Source: Meloidogyne chitwoodi
Lineage: Eukaryota > Nematoda > Chromadorea > Rhabditida > Meloidogynidae
NCBI GenBank assembly: GCA_015183035.1
Contig: JACZZP010000008.1
Location: 1 to 64,000, forward strand
Length of the DNA: 64,000 nucleotides
Direction of reading: 5' to 3'
Shown: positions 11,803-23,600 of the stretch, piece by piece
Layout of the letters: every line of letters starts with the position of its first letter
Numbering within the stretch: the stretch's first letter is position 1
Program-made: the position numbers and the translations under genes
Notes under the pieces: generated by a model
What the model saw: the letters and a program-made list of their open reading frames with translations, nothing else
What the model was told of the DNA's origin: nothing
Databases searched by the model: none

Positions 11803-12644
11803 CCCACATATTGGACTTGCATAGAGCAATAGAGAAATTGATTGAATACAAAACTTATACGCAAGCAATGCCTTACTTTGACCGTTTGGACTATGTTAGC
11901 ATGATGTGTAATGAACAAGTTTAATCTTAAATTTTTTCTTATTTTATTATTATTTTTAAAAAGGCTTGGTCATTAGCTGTTGAAAAATTGCTGGGAATTG
12001 ATATCCCGCCCAGAGCCAAATGGATCAGAAGTATTTAAAATTTCAAAACTTTTTTAATCTTTTAAAATTAAGCGCTCTTTGCTGAACTGACTCGCATCCA
12101 AAATCACATTATGGGAATAACCACACATGCTTTGGATGTTGGTGCAATGACTCCCTTCTTTTGGATGTTTGAAGAACGTGAAAAATTATTTGAATTTAGT
12201 GAACGTGCAAGTGGCGCACGGATGCATGCAAATTACATTCGACCTGGAGGTTTTTAATTATCCATTTTCAATTTATTGTTGTTAATAGGATACTTTGTAT
12301 TATTAAGCTATGTATTCTTGTTTAATGATTATATGTAGTTCTCTGATTTTTTACAATTTTAGGGGTTGCTTGGGATATTCCTATTGGACTTTTGGATGAT
12401 ATTTATGATTGGTCAGTGAAATTCCCTTCGAGGATTGACGAGTTAGAAGACGTTTTGACTGAAAGTAGAATATGGAAGAAAAGAACTCAGGATATTGGGG
12501 TTGTTTATGATATTGTTATTTTCGATATCAAAAAATTAAGATTGTTAAAGCGGCTGATGCGTTGAATTGGGGATTTTCTGGTGTTATGTTACGAGGACTA
12601 GCATAAAATGGGATCTTAGAAAGACGCAACCTTATGAAGCCTAT
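11803..12644 (+). pseudogene. NDUFS2: Truncated NDUFS2 duplicate (complex I 49-kDa subunit)
   Basis: The exons translate to the middle of NADH dehydrogenase iron-sulfur protein 2: [81 protein letters not shown]. The exons and introns are nearly identical to the minus-strand NDUFS2 at 63381-64000, so this is a DNA-level, inverted copy rather than a retrocopy. It lacks the mitochondrial targeting part and the start, loses one base near 12596 relative to the other copy (RGSGIKW becomes RGLA and a stop), and breaks off exactly after gaagcctat at 12644. It abuts the broken end of BBS2. Very likely non-functional and recent. Confidence 0.9.
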
Positions 12645-12943
12645 ATAAAAGAGGAAGATGAAGAAGAACTAGTAGTTCATCTAAATTACTTGTATTAAAA
12701 AGTGAAATTGAAAAATTTGTTGGAACAAAATTAAAAAATTTTAATGATGAGATATAAAATCTTCAATTGATAATGCAACAAAGAAAACGTCAACACAAGC
12801 AAATTTATTAAACAATTGTAAAAAAAGAAAAATGTGATAAATAAATGAATAAATTTTCAATAAAAAATTTTTTCAACTGTTGACTTTACAATTTAATATT
12901 TTTTTATTTGTAATCTTTAATATAAAAATGTTTTAGCAAAAAA
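12645..12943 (+). other. AT-rich gap with possible coding remnant
   Basis: Immediately after the NDUFS2 breakpoint one frame reads SSSKLLVLKSEIEKFVGT, then KNFNDEI, an in-frame TAA, and NLQLIMQQRKRQHKQ. It resembles the coiled-coil end of an unidentified protein, perhaps the sequence into which the fragment landed. The last part holds an acceptor-like ttttag at 12931-12936, just before the HSP70 start. Confidence 0.3.
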
Positions 12944-14272
12944 ATGACAGAAACTATCTCAGTCGGAATTGATTTGGGAACAACGTATTCTCGTGTTGGT
13001 GTATTTCAACATGGAAAAGTCGAAATCATTGCCAATGATCAAGGAAATCGTGCCACTCCATCCTATGTGGCGTTTACGGATACTGAACATTTGATTGGTG
13101 AGGTGGCTAAAAATCAGGTTACGATGAACCCACACAACACTGTTTTCGGTTTATTTTTAAATTTTTAAAACATATTTTAACTCTTTTAAAGATACTAAAC
13201 GATTAACTGGACGCAAGTTCAACGATCCTGCTTTTCAATCTGACATGAACCGATGGCCATTCAAAGTTATGAATGGAGAAGGTGGACGTCCCAAAATTCA
13301 ACTTAAGGTCAAACGAAAGACCTTCACTACTCCTAAGGTTGTTTTACCAGGTTATAGCGATGTAAAAAAAATAAGTTTAGGGAGTTGCTGCCATGGTTTT
13401 GGTTAAAATGAAGGAAACCGCTGAGACTTTTTTGGGACAAACTGTCAAGGATGCGGTTATCACAGTTCCTGCCTACTTCAATGCCAGTCAACGTCTAGCC
13501 ACCAAGAATGCTGGAACCGATGCTGGACTCAATGTTTTGCGAATCATTAACGAGCCAACAGCTGCAGCAATTGCCTATGGTTTGGACAAGAAAGGTCAAG
13601 GAGAGCGCAATGTACTCATCTTCGATTTGGGTGGAGGAACTTTTGATGTCTCAATTTTGACTATCGAAAATGGAATTTTTGAAGTGAAGTCAACTGCTGG
13701 TAATACTCACCTTGGTGGAGAAGACTTTGACAAAAGAATGGTTTGATTTTTTAAATTACAATAATTTAAAATACTTTCATAGGTCGATCACTTTGTTGCC
13801 GAATTCAAACGCAAACACAAAAAAGACCTGGCTACTAATCCTCGTGTTCTTCGTAGTCTCCGTACAGCATGTGAACTTGCCAAGAGAACATTATCAAGCT
13901 CTACTCAAGCGAGGTTTTTAAACATTAAAAGTCAAAAATATTTTCAGAATCGAAATCGATTCGCTTTTTGATGGAATTGATTTCCGCACAAACATAACTC
14001 GTGCTCGTTTTGAAGAGCTCTGCGCTGACTTGTTCCGCAGCACTATGGATCCAGTCGAGAAGTCAATCCGTGATGCCAAAATGGACAAATCGCAAATCCA
14101 CGACATTGTTTTGGTTGGTGGATCAACTCGTATTCCAAAAGTTCAAAAACTTTTGTCTGATTTCTTCTCTGGAAAGGAGTTAAATAAAAGCATCAACCCA
14201 GACGAGGCTGTTGCCTATGGTGCTGCTGTTCAAGCAGCGATTTTGTCTGTTGATAAGCCAAAGAATGTCCAG
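12944..14272 (+). CDS. HSP70 ATPase domain, lacking the substrate-binding half
   Basis: From ATG at 12944, five exons encode a complete HSP70/HSC70 nucleotide-binding domain of about 380 residues. Seen are [13 protein letters not shown] near the N-terminus, the second phosphate strand [14 protein letters not shown] (about 13615), the connecting [19 protein letters not shown], the adenosine motif [15 protein letters not shown] (about 14110) and [16 protein letters not shown]. The usual continuation after NVQ (DLLLLDV.. and the 250-residue substrate-binding and lid domains ending EEVD) is absent. After a 41-nt intron the frame enters a zinc-finger-like segment and then dynein. Cytosolic HSP70s fold proteins using this ATPase, but without the substrate domain this piece alone could not. 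Some positions are unusual for HSP70 ([12 protein letters not shown] instead of NDSQRQATKDAG), suggesting a drifting paralogue. Confidence 0.88.
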
Positions 14273-14313
14273 GTATTTTTTAATTATTGAGTTGAAATTA
14301 TTTAACTTTAAAG

Positions 14314-14642
14314 GATCTCAATTGCTGCTGCTCATTCTTATCTTGTAATGTAGGTGGTTTAAAAAAGCATCTTTCCAGAGTCCACACATTGGATTATATC
14401 ATTAATTTTGGATATGAACATTTATATGAAAAAATTTTGATTTGCGATATCTGCTACGTCAAAAGACCATTTAGTGAAGAGCAATCACTTAAACGACATT
14501 TCGAGAGCTCTCACCCAAATTATTTGTATATAAAAAAAACTTTACTTCAGCACAAACAAATTCTTCAAAATTATAAATTAAAGAAAATAAATGAATCTGT
14601 CGGCAGCATAAATCAGCAAGCCTCTTCAAAACTTGAACTAGC
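14314..14642 (+). CDS. Zinc-finger-like segment joining HSP70 to dynein
   Basis: Open in the same frame as the HSP70 exon before it and the dynein sequence after it; there is no intron between it and dynein. It contains a good C2H2-type pattern, [11 protein letters not shown] then [10 protein letters not shown] (C-x2-C-x14-H-x4-H, about 14440-14512). A poorer finger precedes it ([14 protein letters not shown], about 14344-14385). A lysine-rich helical stretch follows up to about 14640. It is not part of HSP70 or of any dynein tail I know. It may come from another host gene or a transposon protein. The family is unknown. Confidence 0.6.
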
Positions 14643-17600
14643 TCAGGGTGAGCTTGCACTGGAAGAATTCATCATACAAGTTCGAGATTATTGGACTGAA
14701 TTTACTCTGGATTTGGTTAACGCGAAGCTTATTCGAGGGTGGGATGCTTTATTTAATAAGCTGAAAGAGCATATGAACGTTCTAAATCAAATGAAATTAT
14801 CTCCATATTACAAACAATTTGAAGAAGATGCTCTTTATTGGGAAGATAGATTGAATCAGATCAATGCTTTATTCGATGTTTGGATAGATGTTCAGAGAAG
14901 ATGGGTTTACCTTGAAGGATTGTTTACTGGATCTACAGATATTGCACTCTTACTTCCTTCTGAAACTAGCCGATTTAATCAAGTTTCTACAGAATTTCTT
15001 GGCTTAATGCGAAAGGTTTTTAGCGAATGACTGAATATTTACTTTTTTTTATTTGAGGTTTCACAGGCGCCGCGTATTCTAGAAGTCGTACACATTCAAG
15101 GAGCTCAAAAAATACTTGAACGCCTTGCAGATTTACTTTCAAAAATACAAAAAGCTTTGGGTGAATATTTGGAACGAGAAAGGAATTCGTTTCCTCGCTT
15201 TTATTTTGTTGGTGATGAGGATTTACTAGAAATTCTTGGCAATTCAAAGGATCTTGTTCGAGTACAAAAGCATTTTAAGAAAATGTTTGCAGGTCTTTAT
15301 TATTATTTTTTTATTGTTGTAATATATAATAAATATTTTAAGGAATTATGACGGTCAAACATGATTCTGAGAAAAATTTAATTACAGCAATTTCGTCACG
15401 AGAAGGCGAAACTGTTACTCTTAATACACCAATTGATTTAAGTCAAAATCCTAAAATTAATGAATGGCTTCGATGTATGGAACGGGAAATACAAACTACA
15501 TTGGCAAAAATGCTTTCAGATTCTTTATTTACTTTTTCTAAATACGATGTGGAAAAAATTGAAACTGGCGATTACATGGATTGGATTGATGGTTATCCAG
15601 TAAGATTTATTTTTCATTTTTCTCAAAACTTTTTCTTAATAATTAAGGAACAAATCATCGGTATTGCAACAGATGTTTGGTGGACTAATGCTATTGAATT
15701 ATGTCTAAGAAAGGGAGATGATGTATCGAAAGTCCTTCATTCTGTTGAAAAATGGCTTTCCTTGTTGTCTGATAGCGTTCTCTGTGATCAACCACCGATC
15801 AGACGAAAGAAAATTGAAAATTTGGTATATATTCTATCATTTTCTTCTACTAAAATATTTAATTTTCAGATCACTGAATTTGTTCATAAAAAGGGCATTA
15901 ATCGCGAACTTATGAAAAATGGAGTTAAAGGAATTAATAACTTTAACTGGTTAAAGGTTAGTATAATTTTAAATATTTTTTACATTATTTTTTTAGAATT
16001 TGCGTATTTACTTTGACGCTAATGAAAAAGAGCCGCGTAAATCTTGCATTATAAAGATGGCGAATGCTGATTTTTACTATGGATTTGAATATTTGGGGAT
16101 ACAGCAAAAGCTTGTTCAAACTCCTTTAACTGACCGCTGTTATCTTACTATGACACAAGCATTACATTGTCGTTTTGGAGGGAGTCCTTTTGGACCAGCT
16201 GGTACAGGAAAAACGGAATCAGTTAAAGCCCTTGGTCATCAACTTGGTCGATTTGTTCTTGTCTTCAACTGTGACGAGACTTTTGATTTTCAAGTATTTT
16301 AAATTTTTTAAATTATTTCATGTATATTATTTATTAGGCTGTTGGTCGTATTCTTGTTGGTCTTTGCCAAATTGGTGCTTGGGGCTGTTTCGATGAATTT
16401 AACCGATTAGAGGAGCGTATGCTTTCTGCAGTATCTCAACAAATCCAGGCAATCCAGGAGACTGTAAGGAATGGTGGTGATATGAAGGTTATTTAAATGT
16501 TTAATCGACTAAATTTTTCCGTTTAAGGTTGATCTTATTGGTAAAAATATAAATGTCAATGCAAACATGGCTATTTTTATCACTATGAATCCTGGATATT
16601 CTGGTCGCTCTAACTTACCAGACAATTTAAAGCAGCTTTTCCGCTCATTGGCAATGACTTCTCCTGATCGTGGTCTTATTGCTGAAGTTATGCTTTTTTC
16701 TCAAGGATTTCAATCAGCAGAAATTCTTTCTAAAAAAATTGTGCCTTTGTTCACGTGAGTTTTAGTATTTACAGTTTAATATAAAATTTGTTAATTTTAG
16801 ACTTTGCAAAGAACAATTTTCCAGCCAATTCCATTACGATTTTGGTCTTCGAGCTCTTAAGAATGTTTTAGTGTCTGCTGGAAACATCAAGCGTGAATCC
16901 ATCCAAAATAATAGTGTTGCAAACAATCTTGATACTAATTCCATGCAACTTTCTGAACAACAGATACTTAAACAGTCTGTTTGTGAGACACTTACTCCAA
17001 AGCTTGTATCGGAGGATATAATCTTGTTACAATCGCTTTTAAAAGATGTTTTCCCTACAGTTGACTATCAACAAAAATCAATGCAAAAGTTATAAAAATT
17101 CATTAATTTAAATATTTACTTTTTATTTAAGTTTACGTGATGAAATTATCAAAATTGCTACGCAAGAACATTATTGCTGTTCTAAGGATGCTGGAGGAAA
17201 AGGTTCACTTTGGATGGAAAAAGTTCTTCAGGTCTACCAAATAACAAACCTCAATCATGGATTAATGCTTGTTGGATCTAGTGGATCAGGAAAATCTTCA
17301 GCATGGAGAATTCTCCTCAAATCATTGGAAAAACTGGAGAATATTGAAGGAGTCTCACATGTTATCGATGCTAAATCAATGAGTAAAGATGCGCTTTATG
17401 GTGTTTTGGATCCAAATACAAGAGAATGGAGTGATGGACTTTTTACGCATATTATTCGAAAGTAGGAGATTTTAATGATAATATAATATCTCTAATATTC
17501 CATTTAAGAATTGTTGATAATGCTCGTGGCGAAGCAAGCCGACGTCAATGGATTATTTTTGATGGTGATGTCGATCCAGAATGGGTTGAGAATCTTAACT

Positions 17601-20600
17601 CCGTGCTGGATGATAACAAACTTCTAACATTACCAAATGGAGAGCGTCTTTCTATTCCTTCCAATGTATGTTTAGAAATTTTTGTTACCACTCTTATTGT
17701 TACTCGTAAACTTGTAAATTTATTCACTTTATTTAGGTTCGTATAATCTTTGAGGTTGCTGATTTGAAGTATGCGACTATGGCTACAGTTTCACGTTGTG
17801 GTATGGTCTGGTTCAGCGAAGATGTAGTAACATCTGATATGCTATTCGAGCGTTATCATCTTCAACTTCGAAATATTCCTTTACTTACTGACAACTCTAC
17901 TAATTCAATAAAGTTACAAGAATTTTGTGATGATATACTATCTGATTACATGAAAGATGATGAGCTTGTCCCTCTTGCTTTGAAGCGTGCAATCGAACGA
18001 CTTGACCATATTATGGATCCGACAAAACAACGACTTCTGATGTCATTCTTTTCTATGATGAACTTCTCAATAAGACAACTTTTGCAATATGTAGCTGATC
18101 ACCCTGATTTTCCCCCAAATGTAATTATATACTTTTTATTTAAACTTATTTCCATTTAGGATGAACAAATTGAAAATTTCCTCTATCGTTCAATGCTTAT
18201 CAACCTCATTTGGTCGTTTAGTGGAGATGGTAATTGGGAATCTCGCAAAGATCTTAGCTTCTTTGTCGAATATCGTAGTATAGATGTTCAATTGCCTCCA
18301 AATGAATCGGTTTACTTCTAATTTACATTAATTGATTATTATTTTTTATTTTTAAGGATTTATCTTTAATCGATTGTTATGTTTCGCCAACTGGTGATTG
18401 GATGCTATGGACTGGTCAAGTTCCACAAATTGAGATTCAATCAGAGGGGATTGCGGATACATCTACAGTTATACCAACACTGGATACAGTTCGCCATGAA
18501 TCACTTTTGAAAGTATGGTTAAAGGAAAGGAAACCTCTTGTGCTTTGTGGTCCACCAGGATCTGGTAAAACGATGACGTTACTTTCAGCGCTTCGGTATT
18601 TAAATAATCATTTCCACGTTTTTCTAATTTTTAGTTCGATCCCTGATATGGATGTTATTACCGTAAACTTTTCTTCTTCAACTACGCCGGAGCTTCTTTT
18701 GAAAAATTTTGATCATTATTGTGAATTCCGTCGAACTCCTAATGGTGTAATCCTCTCACCTATTCAAATAAATCGTTGGCTTGTAATATTCTGTGATGAA
18801 ATTAATTTACCACAACTTGATAAATATGGAACCCAGCGTGTCATTTCATTTATGCGTCAATTAGTTGAACAGGTTTTCATTTTTTATTATTTATTAATTT
18901 TTGATTTGTCGTATCAGAATGGTTTTTACCGAACGAGCGACAAAGCTTGGGTTTCATTAGAACGAATACAATTTGTTGGTGCTTGTAAACCACCAACAGA
19001 TCCTGGTCGGAATCCACTTTCATCAAGATTTCTTCGTCACGTTCCTGTAATATATGTTGGTTATCCTGATAAAACTTCATTACGTCAAATTTATGGGACG
19101 TTTACGCGTGCAATGCTTAGGTCTATCACTCAATTACATGGGAATGATGTTTTTCAAAATAATCTAACGAATGCGATTGTAAAATTCTACCAGAGAAGCC
19201 AGGTAACTTATATTTTATTCTTAACATTTAACTTTAATGTTAAAAATTAAAGAAACATATTTTAAAATTTATTTAAATTCTAGGAACATTTCACTCAAGA
19301 CGCTCAACCGCACTATGTTTATTCACCACGTGAGTTGACGAGCTGGGTAAGAGGAATTAACGAAGCGATTACTCCGATGGACGGGGTTGAGGATCTTGTT
19401 CGTCTTTGGGAGCATGAGGCACTTCGGCTTTTCCAAGACCGCCTTGTCCACGATGAAGAAAGGAAATGGACAGAAGAATTAATTTATAAAATTCTCTCTA
19501 AAAATTTTAAAATTGATTTGACTGCGGCAATGCGGATATTTAATCCGCTTCTTTATTCTTCCTGGCTTGAAAATGTTTTTAGAAATATTAAATATAAAAT
19601 TTATATAAATATTATTTAGAAATATTCACCCGTTTCCCAAAAAGAACTTGCGGATCATGTGACTCATCGTTTAAAACAATATAATGAAGAAGAAATTGAT
19701 GTTGGCATTGTTCTATATGATCAAATGCTTGATCATCTTCTTCGAATTGATCGTGTATTTCGTCAACCTCAGGGTCATCTGCTTTTGATTGGTGTTTCTG
19801 GCTCTGGAAAAACAACGCTTTCGCGTTTTGCTGCTGGGATGAATGGTTATTCTGTTGTACAGGTTAGCTTACAATTAGTTGATTTTAAATCCAATAAATA
19901 TAATTTCAGCTCAAAGTTCATTCAAAATACAAGGGTTCTGATTTTGATAAGGATGTTAGACTTGTTTTGCGGAGAGCAGGTTGTAAAGGCGAAAAGATAT
20001 GTTTTATAATGGATGAATCAAATATGCTGGAAACTAGTTTTTTGGAACGCCTTAATACGCTCTTAGCTAATGATGAGGTGTTTAGATTTTTTGAAGGAGA
20101 TGATTACAACACATTGCTTCACCAAATCAAAGAGGGTGCTCAGCGTCAAGAGAAAATGCTTGACTCCCCCGAGGAGCTGTATAAATGGTTTACTCAACAG
20201 GTAGTTAAATCAATTTGGCATAGCAACTATATACAACTTAAGATTGTTCAAAATCTTCACATTGTCTTTACGATGAACCCTTCTGGTGATGGTTTACGTG
20301 CACTTGCATCAACATCTCCTGCTCTATTTAATCGATGCGTTTTCAATTGGTTTGGTGATTGGTCAAATACTTCCTTGTATCAAGTCGGTGATCAGCTCAC
20401 TTCAATGCTTGATATTGATAAACCAAAATACAAACCACCTGCTGCATTGAAGCGTTGTCGTGATTGTTTGCCCAGAATAATTAATTATCGCGATGCGGTT
20501 GTTCATTCTTTTGTGCATATCCACAATGCGGTGAAAAAAATTAATGATGTTGAGGCGAGAAAAGGACATCGTGTAATCGCTACAACACCTCGGCATTATC

Positions 20601-23600
20601 TTGATTTCATCAAACATTTTACAACATTGTTCGAAAGGAAACGTGAAGTAGCTTATTTTTTGTCATATTTTTATAAACATTGATATTTTTAGGAATTGAC
20701 CGAGGAGAAAATACATCTTGAGAATGGTGTGAAAAAAATTAAAAAACTGAAAAAGAAGTCACTAAATTAAAAGTTTCATTGAGTGAAAAAAGGAGGGAAT
20801 TGAAAACAAAACAGAATCAAGCTAATGAAAAGTTGCAACAGATGTTAGCCGATCAGAGTGAAGCAGAAAATGGAAAGAGAAAATCCGAAACATTGCAAGA
20901 ACAAATTCGTAACGAAAAGAAGATGATTGAAATAAAAAAAGCTGAAGTGGAAAAAGAACTTGCCGATGTATGATTTCATTTTTAGATTTTTATCAAATTT
21001 TATTTTTAGGTGTTACCTGCTGTAGAAGAAGCCAAAAGCGCTGTTTCTGGTATAAAGAAACAACAGCTCGTTGAGGTTCGTTCAATGGCCTCTCCGCCGA
21101 ATGCTGTTAAACTTGCTGTTGAAGCTATTTGTTTATTGCTTGGTGAAAAAGTGAGCAGTTGGAGAGAGATTCGTAGAATTTTGGTAAAAGAAGATTTCAT
21201 CTCGAGGATTGTTCAATTCAACACAGAAACAATTACTCCAGAAATTACTGACAAAATGAAGCCGTTTGTTAACAATCCAGATTGGGAGTATGAAAAGGTA
21301 CATGTTCTTATTTTAAATTTGTCATTATTATTTGTTTAGGTCCATCATGCTAGTGTTGCTTGTGGTCCTCTTGTAAAATGGTCAAAGGCACAACTTTCTT
21401 ATGCTAAAATGTTGAACAAGGTGGAACCGCTAAATAATGAGCTTTCAAGGCTTCAAAAAGATGCTAGTGAAAAAGCGCATGCAAGTGAAGAAATAAAGAA
21501 GAAAATTGAAGAATTAGAAGAAAGAATCCAGAAACTAAAGGTTTATTTTTCTACATTTTTTCTAATGCCTGATGAATACTTTAAGGACGAATATGCTCAG
21601 CTTATTGCAGAAGCTGAAAACATCCAACAAAATCTTGCAGTTGTTCAAAAGAAATGTGATAGAAGTACTCAATTACTTTCATCCCTCCAAGTAGAATGTG
21701 ATCGCTGGCGAGCTAGCGTTAAAGGTTTCGGTAAACAAAATGCAACTCTTGTGGGCGATGTTCTTTTATCAGCGGCATTTCTTTCATATTCTTGCTATTA
21801 CGACCAATATTTACGTGACAAGCTTTTTCAACAATGGATGATCATTTTACAAACTGCTGATATTATATTTCGTCGTGATCTTTCTATCTGTAAGTATCTC
21901 TCGACTGCTGATGAACGACAACAATGGTTTACCAATGGAATGCCAAAAGATAAGCTTTGCACTGAAAATGCAATAATGCTTCATAACTTCAACCGTTTTC
22001 CGCTTATTATTGATCCGAACGGACAATCAATTGATTACATTTGCAAGGAATTTTCTAACAACAGAGACCAGAAAATTACTGTTCAAAAAACCAGTTTTAA
22101 TGATAATTCTTTCAGGTTATTTTTAAGTTGTTTTTAAATTTGGATAATCTAACTTTAGAAAAACACTCGAATTAGCATTGAGATTAGGGACAACATTGTT
22201 GGTCCAGGACGCTGAGTTTTACGATCCAATTTTGAATCCTGTTTTGAACAGAGAAGTCAAGAGATCAAGTGGCCGTGTGTTTATTACAATTGGAGACAAA
22301 AATATTGATCTCTCACCAGCATTTAAAATATTTCTATTTACAAGAGATTCTTCGGTATATTTCTTATTTTTTAAATTTAGAATTGTTCTTTAGGTTGAAT
22401 TTCCATCTGATGTTTGTTCTCGCGTCACTTTTGTTAACTTCACGATAACTAAGTCAAGTTTGGAGCTCCAGTGCCTTAATCAGGTTCTTCATAGTGAACG
22501 TCCAGATATTGAAGAGAAGCGAAACAATCTACTCAAATCACAAGGGGAATTTTCAGTCAGACTTAGGCAATTGGAGAAAGCTTTATTGAGTGCGCTAAAT
22601 GATTCAAAAGGAAAAATTCTTGATGATGATTCAGTTATAGCAACTTTGGAAAAACTTAAAAATGAGGCAAAGGAAGTTCGGAAGTCGTTAGAAACTGCTG
22701 AACTTGTTAAGGAGGTTACTTTTTATTTCTAATTCATTATTTTAAAAAATTCTTACATTAGGTCAAACGTGTTTCTGAAGAATACAACAAATTGCCTACT
22801 GCCTGTTCTTACATTTATAACATGTTGCATCAATTGGATGAGATTCATTTTCTTTACAATTATTCACTTGATTTTCTTTTGGACATCTTCACAAATGCTT
22901 TGAAATCATCTAGATTATCTGGAGTGAAAGACCATCATACTCGTCTTTCAATCATTCTTAAGGATTTATTTTCGGTATTCTCTCTTTTTGATTTAATATT
23001 AAATTCTGCCTTTTTATTCTGGATTCCTTCCAAAAATACATTCTCTTTTTAATTTTAATATTTTAGTTGACTTATTCGAGAGTCTCTCACGGTATGATGC
23101 ACATCGATAAAATTTTGTTGGCTCTTCTTCTCTTACGAATCTATTTACGTTGTACAAGTTCGAACAACTTCAAAGAAGAGTTTGATTATTTACTTCAATA
23201 TTCTTCCAAGCTTCAACTCAAAACTGCAGCAACTCAGAGTTCAAAACAAATTGTCATTCCACCATTGAATGAACAACAAATCTCTTCACTTATTTTGCTT
23301 TCAAAGTTGCCAGCATTCAAGGAATGTATTGAAAAATTTAAAACAACTGTATCTACTGAGGATCTGACTAAATGGCTACGATCTGATCAACCAGAAAATT
23401 CTGTTCCTGAAATATGGACAACTAAAGAGCTTGGAAATCGTAATTATATCCTTAATAAATTTCTAATCTTTAACATATTGCAGTAGCAATTGCAAGGGCA
23501 CTTAATGAATTCATTGTCATCTATACATTGAGGCCGGATAGATTGCTTGCTTCTGCCCATTTGCTTATTGCTGCCACTTTTGGTAATGAGTTCATGCTTC

